This document shows positions 1-5,003 of a stretch of 5,003 nt of DNA, piece by piece. The DNA is from Pseudaestuariivita sp. GTDB lineage: Bacteria; Pseudomonadota; Alphaproteobacteria; Rhodobacterales; Rhodobacteraceae. The notes under the pieces were generated by a model. The model was not told where the DNA came from. It saw only the letters and a list, made by a program, of their open reading frames with translations, and searched no databases. Within the stretch, counting starts at the first letter, position 1. Each line of letters starts with the position of its first letter. The position numbers and the translations under genes are program-made. The DNA lies in assembly GCA_020629995.1 (NCBI GenBank), contig JAHDCH010000222.1:1-5003 (forward strand). Direction: 5' to 3'.

Positions 1-442
1 TCAGCCGCGTTGCGGGGTCGGGGATGCCGACGCGGGTCAGCAGCTCTTCGGCCCGCTGGGCCGCCTCGCTTTGGGTCAGGCCCAGATGATGGGTGATCGT
101 CTCGGTCAGCTGTTCGCCCACGGTGAAGAGCGGGTTGAGAGAGGTGAGCGGGTCCTGAAAGATCATCGAGATGGTCTTGCCGCGCAGGCCGCGCATGGCG
201 GAGCGGTCTTCGCCCGAGATCGCCTCGCCCTTGAAGCTGATGGTGCCGCCGGAGATGTGCCCGTTGCCTTCGAGCAGGCCCATGATGGCCGCGCCGATGG
301 TGGATTTGCCCGCACCGCTTTCACCCACCAGGCCGTGGATTTCGCCCGGCTCGACAGTCAGGGCGGCGTTGCGGACCGCCTGAAAGTAGCCCCGGCGTGT
401 AGGGAAGGAGACAGTCAGGTCGTCGATCTCGAGCAAAGCCAT
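1..442 (-). CDS. Peptide-type ABC importer ATP-binding subunit, DppD/OppD-like (3' part cut off by window edge)
   Basis: Cytoplasmic ATPase subunit that would power the two permeases encoded just upstream. Only the first 147 residues are present; the gene continues beyond base 1. The start MALLEIDDLTVSF is typical of DppD/OppD N-termini. The Walker A motif GESGAGKST lies at residues 40-48 (Lys46 binds phosphate), and the Q-loop FQDP at 95-98 (Gln96) is followed by the LTSLNP stretch characteristic of the peptide/nickel ATPase subfamily. The ABC signature, Walker B, H-loop and any C-terminal oligopeptide-transporter domain fall outside the window, so it cannot be told whether this is a single DppD (about 330 residues) or a fused DppD-DppF double ATPase. 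The ATG shares its A with the TGA of the permease gene (TGATG), and a GAGG ribosome binding site lies 8 bases upstream, so translation is probably coupled. Family assignment is firm; substrate is unknown. Confidence 0.93.
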   Translation of the reverse strand, partial: MALLEIDDLTVSFPTRRGYFQAVRNAALTVEPGEIHGLVGESGAGKSTIGAAIMGLLEGNGHISGGTISFKGEAISGEDRSAMRGLRGKTISMIFQDPLTSLNPLFTVGEQLTETITHHLGLTQSEAAQRAEELLTRVGIPDPATRL

Positions 443-1383
443 CAGCGCATCCTCGGGTTCAGCGCATCGCGCAGCCAGTCACCCAGCAAGTTGACCGACA
501 GGGCCAGAACCAGAAGCGTCACGGCGGGGAAAAACAGGATCCACCATTCGCCGGAAAACAGGAACCCCTGACCGATGCGGATCAGCGTGCCGAGCGACGG
601 CTGGGTGGGCGGCGCGCCGACGCCAAGGAACGACAGGGTCGCCTCGGCGATGATGGCGAGGGCGAGCGAGATTGTCGCAATCACCAGGACCGGCGAGAGC
701 ACGTTGGGCAGAATATGGCGGAAGGTGATGGCAAAGCCTGACCGACCGATCAGCTGGGCGGCCTGCACGTATTCCTTGCCCTTTTCCACCAGTGTGGCGC
801 CGCGCACCACGCGCGCGAACTGGACCCAGTCGCTAAGACCGATGGCCAGGATCAGCACCCAGATTGCCATCTGGTCGCGGTATTCAACCGGGGTGACCCC
901 CTTGGCGATGCCAAAGATCAGCATGGCCACAAGGATCGCGGGAAAGGTCAGCTGCACATCGGCGGTGCGCATGATCAGCGTCTCGACCCAGCCGCCGCGA
1001 TAGCCAGCGATCAGGCCAAGCGTGACACCGATCGCCATGGCCAGCAGCACCGAGGCAAAGCCCACAAACAGCGAGATGCGCATGCCATAGAGGATGGTCG
1101 AGAACACATCGCGCCCCTGATCGTCGGTGCCCATCAGAAAGCTCTCGCCGGTAAAGGCGTTGGGCGTGCCGGGCGCTGTAAATCCGTTCATCAGGTTCAG
1201 CGAGGCCGGGTCGTAGGGGTTGGTCGGCGCGATCAGCGGGGCAAAGACCGCCGACAGGATCAGCAAGGCTGTAAAGAACGCCGAGACCATCGCGACAGGC
1301 GAGTGGCGGAAGGACCAGGCGAAATCGCTGTTCCAGGCGCGGCGGAGGCGCGACGGGGCAGGCGTGTCAGAGATGTCGGTCAT
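442..1383 (-). CDS. Peptide-type ABC importer permease, DppC/OppC-like
   Basis: Inner-membrane subunit of 313 residues, close to the usual size for this family, that pairs with the DppB-type subunit to form the translocation pore. Visible features in order: a cytoplasmic N-terminus with the first membrane segment at about 30-52; the DppC hallmark LMGTDDQGRDVFSTILYGMR at 83-102; membrane segments at about 104-127, 143-161 and 172-192; the EAA-type coupling loop at about 204-231 (EYVQAAQLIG...RHILPN), which contacts the ATPase; EATLSFLGVG at 247-256; a last segment at about 281-301; and the conserved tail LLGDWLRDALNPR. The reading frame is open 51 codons further upstream, but that stretch is arginine-rich, unlike the family and overlaps the permease gene before it. 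The ATG at 1383 instead gives the normal N-terminus, has GAGG 8 bases upstream and makes a 4-base ATGA overlap. Substrate unknown. Confidence 0.95.
   Translation of the reverse strand: MTDISDTPAPSRLRRAWNSDFAWSFRHSPVAMVSAFFTALLILSAVFAPLIAPTNPYDPASLNLMNGFTAPGTPNAFTGESFLMGTDDQGRDVFSTILYGMRISLFVGFASVLLAMAIGVTLGLIAGYRGGWVETLIMRTADVQLTFPAILVAMLIFGIAKGVTPVEYRDQMAIWVLILAIGLSDWVQFARVVRGATLVEKGKEYVQAAQLIGRSGFAITFRHILPNVLSPVLVIATISLALAIIAEATLSFLGVGAPPTQPSLGTLIRIGQGFLFSGEWWILFFPAVTLLVLALSVNLLGDWLRDALNPRMR
443..454 (-). promoter_or_regulatory. Ribosome binding site of the ATPase gene, inside the permease 3' end
   Basis: On the minus strand GAGGA (454-450) lies 8 bases, counted from GAGG, before the ATG at 442. 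It is built from the CCG AGG codons (Pro-Arg) of the permease C-terminus ALNPRMR. It supports the ATG at 442 as the true start and makes translational coupling likely. Confidence 0.7.
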
Positions 1384-2342
1384 GCGCGCAGCCTCGGGTC
1401 GATGGCAAAGTAGAGAAGATCCACGATCAGGTTGATCGCTACGAACATCACCGAGATCAGCATCAGGTAGGCGGCCATCACGGGGATATCCACGAACTGG
1501 ATCGCGTTGATGAACAAAAGGCCGACGCCGGGCCACTGGAACACCGTTTCGGTGATGATGGCAAAGGCGATGATGCTGCCCAGCTGCAGGCCGGTGACAG
1601 TGATGACAGGCACAAGGGTGTTCTTGAGAGCATGGCGGAAATGCACCGCGCGGTCACGCAGGCCCCGGGCGCGGGCAAAGCGGATGTAATCCTGCCGCAG
1701 CACCTCGAGCATTTCCGTGCGCACAAGCCGCATGATCAGCGTCATCTGGTAAAGGCCCAGCGTGATCGACGGCAGGATCAGCGCCTTGAGACCCGACCCG
1801 GTCAGGAATCCCGTGCTCCACCAGCCCAGATCAACCGTGTCGCCACGGCCAAAGGATGGCAGCAGGTCCAGCTCGACCGAGAACACATAGATCAGCAGGA
1901 TGCCGATCAGGAAGGTCGGCAACGACACGCCAACCAGCGACAGCGTCATCACCGTGTTGGCCGCGAAGGTGCCGCGCCGCAAGGCGGTAAACACGCCCAG
2001 CACGATGCCAAAAAAGATCGCCAGAAAGCCCGAGACAAAAGCCAATTCGAGCGTCGCCGGCGCGCGCTCCAGCAAGATGTCGGCCACGGGCCGGCCCTGA
2101 CGGTAGGAAATGCCGAAATTGCCCTGCACGGCATTCTCGAGGAACCGAAAGTATTGGACGGGGAAGGGCTGGTCGAGGCCAAGCTGCGCGCGCAGGCGCG
2201 CGATGTCGGCATCGGTGCGCTCTTGCCCCAGCATGTTGTCGATCGGGTCGCCGACAAAGGTGAACATCGAAAAAGCCACAAGCCCCACGATGAGCAGGAC
2301 CAGAACCGACTGCAGCACACGGCGAAGGATGAAGGAAATCAT
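1380..2342 (-). CDS. Peptide-type ABC importer permease, DppB/OppB-like
   Basis: Inner-membrane subunit of 320 residues, normal for DppB/OppB/GsiC proteins, which form a heterodimer with the DppC-type subunit. It begins MISFILRRVLQS, the standard start of the family, with membrane segments at about 9-30, 97-120, 131-157, 187-206, 248-268 and 288-313. The periplasmic stretch after segment 1 carries the family pattern LRAQLGLDQPFPVQYFRFL (50-68) and GNFGISYRQGRPV (74-86). The EAA coupling loop is at about 213-246 (QDYIRFARARGL...HALKNTLVPV), and ETVFQWPGVG lies at 265-274. The protein ends DPRLRA. An in-frame ATG at 2393 would add 17 residues; it has an AGGG-like site, but the extra residues match nothing in the family and use codons such as CTT, CCT and AGA. 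I prefer 2342 on homology, although no clear ribosome binding site precedes it. Confidence 0.93.
   Translation of the reverse strand: MISFILRRVLQSVLVLLIVGLVAFSMFTFVGDPIDNMLGQERTDADIARLRAQLGLDQPFPVQYFRFLENAVQGNFGISYRQGRPVADILLERAPATLELAFVSGFLAIFFGIVLGVFTALRRGTFAANTVMTLSLVGVSLPTFLIGILLIYVFSVELDLLPSFGRGDTVDLGWWSTGFLTGSGLKALILPSITLGLYQMTLIMRLVRTEMLEVLRQDYIRFARARGLRDRAVHFRHALKNTLVPVITVTGLQLGSIIAFAIITETVFQWPGVGLLFINAIQFVDIPVMAAYLMLISVMFVAINLIVDLLYFAIDPRLRA
1384..1395 (-). promoter_or_regulatory. Ribosome binding site of the DppC-type gene, inside the DppB-type 3' end
   Basis: GAGG at 1395-1392 on the minus strand lies 8 bases before the ATG at 1383. It is formed by the CCG AGG codons of the upstream permease tail DPRLRA. 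With the ATGA stop/start overlap it decides the start of the downstream permease and points to coupled translation. Confidence 0.7.
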
Positions 2343-2348
2343 GTGGTC

Positions 2349-2377
2349 ATGGTGTCTTTGTGCAGGCAGGAGGTCAA
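2349..2377 (-). promoter_or_regulatory. Possible weak promoter before the DppB-type gene
   Basis: On the minus strand TTGACC (2377-2372) is 5 of 6 to the sigma-70 -35 consensus and is followed after 17 bases by CACCAT (2354-2349), which keeps only A2, A5 and T6 of the -10 consensus. By standard spacing, transcription would begin at about 2342, on the A of the permease start codon, giving a leaderless message. The -10 match is poor, so this is a candidate only. Confidence 0.2.
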
Positions 2378-2394
2378 GCGGTTGGCCCGCCATT

Positions 2395-2413
2395 TTGCCC
2401 TGATTTCAGGCAA
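2395..2413 (-). other. Small hairpin in the SDR-permease gap
   Basis: On the minus strand TTGCCTG and CAGGGCAA pair as a 7-bp stem with one bulged G and a four-base AAAT loop. No T run follows on either strand, so it is not a convincing intrinsic terminator. Its 3' arm contains the AGGG that would serve an ATG at 2393, and it might stabilise an mRNA 3' end after the SDR gene. The rest of the 101-base gap (2343-2443) shows only the weak promoter candidate. Confidence 0.3.
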
Positions 2414-2443
2414 GTGCTGTGCGGGGCGGCACGGGGTCACGCG

Positions 2444-3220
2444 CTACTTGGCCTGGGTGCGTTCGATCAGGCTCAGCAGACGGCGGCGCGGCAGCAAGGG
2501 AGCAATCCAGTTCATGAAAACGCTCAGGCTGCGCTGGTTAATTGCGACCAGCCTGCCGTTCAGCATCGCCTCATATCCCACCTCCGCCACGCTTTCGGCC
2601 GTAGCGCCGCCACCTTTGACCATCGATGTGCCCTCGAGATTGGCGGATTTGGCAAATTCCGTTTCGACATAGCCGGGGGCCAGCACCGTGCAGGTCACGC
2701 CGCGGCTGCGCAATTCCTGGTCGATCGCCTGGCTGAACGAATTCACAAATGCCTTGGTTGCGAAATAGACCGCCTGGTTGGGGCCGGGCACAAAACCGGC
2801 CGTGGAGCCGACATTGAGGATCCTGCCACGCCCGCGCGCCGCCATCTGGCGCGCGAAGTGATGGGTCAGGTAGACCAGCGCCTTTATGTTCAGATCGATC
2901 ATCGCATGTTCGGCGGAGATGTCGCGGGTGATGTGTTGGCCGTGCCCGCCAAAGCCTGCGTTGTTGATCAGGATGTCGACTGTCAGGCCTGCCTCGTCAA
3001 TGTCCTTGCACAGAGCCTCTGCACCGTCCGGCGCGCCCAGATCGCAGGCCACGACATGGGCGGAGATGCCGTGTTGCGCTTCCAGCTCGGACTTGTGCCG
3101 CATCAGCTCGGCCTCGCGCCGCGCGGTCAGGATCAGGTCGCCGCCCTTTGAGGCATGCAGCGCGGCAAATGCGGCGCCGATCCCCGAGGAGGCGCCGGTG
3201 ACAAGAGCTGTGTCAGGCAT
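2444..3220 (-). CDS. Classical short-chain dehydrogenase/reductase (SDR), DltE/COG0300-like
   Basis: Cytosolic NAD(P)-dependent oxidoreductase of 258 residues, typical for classical SDRs. The Rossmann cofactor motif TGASSGIG is at 8-15, the CDLG acidic position at 59-62 and NNAG at 86-89. The catalytic tetrad is Asn111, Ser139 (NVGSTAGF), Tyr152 and Lys156 (YFATK), followed by APGYVETEF at 181-189, so the enzyme looks intact. Arg34-Arg35 after the second strand (LTARREAEL) suggests NADP(H) preference; this is inference. The basic, hydrophobic tail (WIAPLLPRRRLLSLIERTQ) resembles the COG0300 group and might touch membrane, but no clear transmembrane helix is present. GAAGGA sits 8 bases before the ATG, supporting this start. 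It lies between the binding-protein and permease genes of the importer, on the same strand, which suggests a role in handling the imported compound or simple read-through placement. Substrate cannot be predicted. Confidence 0.93.
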   Translation of the reverse strand: MPDTALVTGASSGIGAAFAALHASKGGDLILTARREAELMRHKSELEAQHGISAHVVACDLGAPDGAEALCKDIDEAGLTVDILINNAGFGGHGQHITRDISAEHAMIDLNIKALVYLTHHFARQMAARGRGRILNVGSTAGFVPGPNQAVYFATKAFVNSFSQAIDQELRSRGVTCTVLAPGYVETEFAKSANLEGTSMVKGGGATAESVAEVGYEAMLNGRLVAINQRSLSVFMNWIAPLLPRRRLLSLIERTQAK

Positions 3221-3247
3221 GTGATGTTTCCTTCTTTGGGCATACCA

Positions 3248-3261
3248 CGTTTGTGTAAACG
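3248..3261. repeat. Short inverted repeat upstream of the SDR gene
   Basis: CGTTT-GTGT-AAACG forms a perfect 5-bp inverted repeat with a 4-base spacer, 27 bases before the SDR start codon. A weak -10-like TATGCC lies just downstream of it on the minus strand (3244-3239), but no good -35 accompanies it. It could be an operator half-site pair; at this length chance is a real alternative. Confidence 0.25.
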
Positions 3262-3317
3262 CAAAGGTTCCATGGCGTGACGCAGTGGCAGACGATCACA
3301 CGGGTGGCCGGCTGTGG

Positions 3318-3350
3318 ATGCCTCCGGCGGCCATATTTGAAAAGAGAAGA
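3318..3350. repeat. Possible Rhodobacterales intergenic element (GCCTCCGGCGG...ATATTT)
   Basis: The plus strand reads ATGCCTCCGGCGG (3318-3330), then CCATATTTG and an A/G-rich run ending in GAAGA (to 3350). From memory, a very similar GCCTCCGGCGG-(2-3 bases)-TATTT-A/G-rich string recurs in 3' intergenic regions of Rhodobacterales genomes, often beside terminators as here. Only one copy occurs in the window, so the repeat nature cannot be shown from this sequence. Flanking TGGCCG (3305-3310) and CGGCCA (3328-3333) also form a 6-bp inverted repeat. Confidence 0.35.
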
Positions 3351-3374
3351 AGGGAGGCGCGGTGCCCCCCTTCT
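3339..3374 (-). terminator. Intrinsic (Rho-independent) terminator after the binding-protein gene
   Basis: Read on the minus strand, AGAAGGGGGGC (3374-3364) pairs with GCCTCCCTTCT (3358-3348) around a five-base loop (3363-3359). This 11-bp stem has a single G-U pair in the RNA, and the T-rich tract TCTCTTTTC (3347-3339) follows it directly. The stem begins 24 bases after the TGA of the binding-protein gene. On the plus strand the same pair is an A-C mismatch and no T run follows, so the terminator works only for the minus strand. It would end most binding-protein transcripts before the SDR and permease genes, with read-through or another promoter supplying those. Confidence 0.8.
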
Positions 3375-3398
3375 GGATGCGTGCGAGAGGCAGGCGTG

Positions 3399-4967
3399 TC
3401 AGTTCACGGTGACCCAGCGCAGGATAAAGAAGTTGTCCGGTCGCTGCGTCAGCGCGATGTTGTCGCCCGTGCCCCAGACCAGAGGTTGGACGTAGAGCGG
3501 CACATAGGCATGTTCGGATTGGTAGATGCCGACCGCTTCGGCCATCAGGGCCTGCCGCTTGGTATCGTCCACTTCGGACTGGATCATGGGCAACAGCTCG
3601 TCGATACGCGCGTTGGAGTAATCGCCAAAGTTCCACGATCCCAGCTTTTTCTCGGCGTTCGGTGTCGAGGCGAGGAAGCGGATCGGGTGCTCGTGGTCGA
3701 AAGTGCCCGGCGACCAGCCCAGCAGGTACATGTCGAAATTGTCTTCGCGCAGCTCGGGCCAGTAGTTGCGCACCGGCATGGCGTCGAGTTCGGCGGTCAG
3801 GCCGATCTGGGCAAGCATCGAGACCACGGCCTGGCAGACGGCTTCGTCGTTCAGGTAGCGGTCGTTGGGGCATTTGAGGCCAAAGCCGAACCCGTCGGGA
3901 TAGCCGGCCTCGGCCAGCAGCTGTTTGGCCATCTCGGTGTTGTACTCGGGCCGGGCGGCCAGTTCGGGCACGTAGCCGCGCATCGCGGGGGACACCAGCT
4001 GGGACGCAGGCTCGGCATTGCCGCGCATGATGGTTTGCAGGATCGCGGGCACGTTCACCGCATGGGCGATGGCCTGACGGACCTTGACGTTGGTGAAGGG
4101 GTTGGCGTCGCCTTCGTTGGCGCCGTATTTCAGAAGGTCCGCGCCTTGCGCCATGCCCAGCATGATGACCCGCGCCTCGATCCCCTGCACGACCTTGACG
4201 CCGGCGCTGTTCGACAGGCGGGCGGCGTCCTGGATCGGCACCGGGTTGATCATGTCCACATCGCCCGACAGCAGGGCCGCGACAGCGGTCGCTGGGTTCT
4301 GGATCGGGGTGAAGGTGGCCTCGGTGATGTCATGCTCGGGCTCGCCCCACCATCCGGCGAAAGGCTTCAGCACGGTTTTCAGGCCCGGCTGGCGTTCGCT
4401 CAGCATGAAGGCGGCGGTGCCGTTGGTGTTGAGCGTGGCAAAGTTCTCGGCATCCTTGGCGGGGCGGGTGGCCTCGTTCGCCTCGGCCCAGCCTTTGTCC
4501 ATGATCATCCAGTTGGCGATGCTGTCCGGAAAGATCGGGTTGGGCGCGGCGGTCAGGATGTCGACGGTGTAGTCGTTCACCGCGATCACATCGGTGACGC
4601 CTGCGAACCAGCTGGCGGTGTCCGCCTCGGGCGACGAGGCGCGCTGGTACGAAAAGACGACGTCTTCGGCGGTGAAATCCGCGCCATCGTGGAATTTCAC
4701 GCCCTGGCGCAGGGTAAAGCGCCAGCCGCCGCCGTCGGATTGCAACGCTTCCCACGATGTGGCGAGCGCCGGCTCGACGGCCATGTCCTTACCCCGGCGC
4801 ACGAGGCCTTCGTAGACGTTGTTGAGAAAGCCCAAGACCGGGGCCGAGTTGACCGCGTGCGGGTCCATCGTCTGCGGGTCGGTTGTGCCCGCCCATGAGA
4901 AACTTTCGGCCTGCGCGGCGGCGGCGAGTGTCAGCGATAGCGCGGTTGCGCCGAGAAAGCGAAGCAT
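3399..4967 (-). CDS. Periplasmic solute-binding protein of a peptide-type ABC importer (SBP_bac_5 family)
   Basis: Extracytoplasmic substrate-binding subunit of 522 residues, within the usual 500-550 range of DppA/OppA-type proteins. A Sec signal peptide is clear: MLR, a hydrophobic core at 4-17 and the cleavage site AQA|ES after residue 20; there is no lipobox cysteine, so the mature protein is soluble. Family landmarks are PQTMDPHAVNS (31-41), VYEGLVRRG (51-59), the signature region WRFTLRQGVKFHDGADFTAEDVVFS (82-106), VRQAIAHAVN (296-305), AKQLLAEAGYPDG (347-359) and LLGWSPGTFDHEHP (415-428). Only two cysteines remain after processing, Cys366 and Cys378, which may form a disulfide. Where DppA and OppA carry an aspartate three residues after the GW motif (the contact to a peptide's free N-terminus), this protein has Gly421, so a normal peptide substrate is uncertain. 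GGGGG lies 5 bases before the ATG. A terminator follows the gene. It is the first importer gene visible; any main promoter lies mostly beyond the window. Confidence 0.95.
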   Translation of the reverse strand: MLRFLGATALSLTLAAAAQAESFSWAGTTDPQTMDPHAVNSAPVLGFLNNVYEGLVRRGKDMAVEPALATSWEALQSDGGGWRFTLRQGVKFHDGADFTAEDVVFSYQRASSPEADTASWFAGVTDVIAVNDYTVDILTAAPNPIFPDSIANWMIMDKGWAEANEATRPAKDAENFATLNTNGTAAFMLSERQPGLKTVLKPFAGWWGEPEHDITEATFTPIQNPATAVAALLSGDVDMINPVPIQDAARLSNSAGVKVVQGIEARVIMLGMAQGADLLKYGANEGDANPFTNVKVRQAIAHAVNVPAILQTIMRGNAEPASQLVSPAMRGYVPELAARPEYNTEMAKQLLAEAGYPDGFGFGLKCPNDRYLNDEAVCQAVVSMLAQIGLTAELDAMPVRNYWPELREDNFDMYLLGWSPGTFDHEHPIRFLASTPNAEKKLGSWNFGDYSNARIDELLPMIQSEVDDTKRQALMAEAVGIYQSEHAYVPLYVQPLVWGTGDNIALTQRPDNFFILRWVTVN

Positions 4968-4990
4968 GGGGACCCCCTGTCGTTGAATGC

Positions 4991-5000
4991 CAGCATGCTG
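4991..5000. repeat. 10-bp perfect palindrome upstream of the binding-protein gene
   Basis: CAGCATGCTG is self-complementary and lies 23 bases before the binding-protein start codon, in the leader or promoter region. It might be a regulator site, but only 36 bases of upstream sequence are present and no promoter hexamers can be assigned, so this is weak. Confidence 0.2.
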
Positions 5001-5003
5001 AGC

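Noticed and set aside
71..571. Plus-strand open frame of 166 codons across the ATPase-permease junction
   Set aside because: Antisense to the Walker A and Q-loop coding region of the ATPase gene, with no recognisable product.
1384..1536. 51-codon N-terminal extension of the DppC-type permease
   Set aside because: It lies inside the DppB-type gene in a different frame, is arginine-rich and unlike the family; the start at 1383 has a proper ribosome binding site and an ATGA overlap.
2395..2413. Hairpin after the SDR gene as a terminator
   Set aside because: The stem is short and bulged and there is no T run on either strand, so termination here is not supported.
1632..2672. Plus-strand open frame of 346 codons spanning the DppB-type gene and the SDR 3' end
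   Set aside because: Antisense to well-supported genes, very rich in Gln, Arg and His, with no family resemblance.
3133..3873. Minus-strand open frame of 246 codons overlapping the binding-protein 3' end and SDR start
   Set aside because: It runs in another frame through two real genes and the terminator between them; it is Arg/Pro/Ala-rich with no domain.
3285..4898. Long open frame of 537 codons on the plus strand opposite the binding-protein gene
   Set aside because: It is antisense to a clear SBP_bac_5 gene, its composition is rich in Gly, Arg, Val and His as in GC-rich shadow frames, and it has no recognisable domain. Open antisense frames are expected at this GC content.

Overview
The window is the GC-rich interior of one operon-like block in which every supported gene lies on the minus strand; it reads from right to left. 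The layout and family matches are those of a peptide-class (DppABCD/OppABCDF-type) ABC importer. GC-rich coding sequence, GAGG-type ribosome binding sites and an intergenic GCCTCCGGCGG...ATATTT element next to an A/G-rich run suggest an alphaproteobacterium, most likely Rhodobacterales (Roseobacter group). The organism assignment is inference from recall.

In transcription order: (1) 4967-3399, a periplasmic solute-binding protein with a cleavable signal peptide (SBP_bac_5 family). (2) A 178-base gap holding a well-formed intrinsic terminator 24 bases after the binding-protein stop, then a possible Rhodobacterales intergenic element and a small inverted repeat. (3) 3220-2444, a complete classical short-chain dehydrogenase/reductase (SDR). 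(4) A 101-base gap without a terminator, holding a small hairpin and a weak promoter candidate. (5) 2342-1380, the DppB-type inner-membrane permease. (6) 1383-442, the DppC-type permease, overlapping the previous gene by 4 bases. (7) 442-1, the first 147 codons of a DppD-type ATPase, overlapping by 1 base and running off the window.

Together these encode the binding protein, both membrane subunits and at least one ATPase of an importer whose substrate cannot be named. The oddities are the SDR gene placed between the binding protein and its permeases, the terminator that would favour binding-protein mRNA over the rest, a binding protein that lacks the aspartate found in DppA/OppA at the peptide N-terminus contact, and the reuse of the conserved permease C-terminal Pro-Arg codons as the ribosome binding site of the next gene. 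I found no RNA genes, insertion sequences, CRISPR arrays or phage genes. The window is mostly ordinary transporter sequence and I do not see a clearly new system in it.
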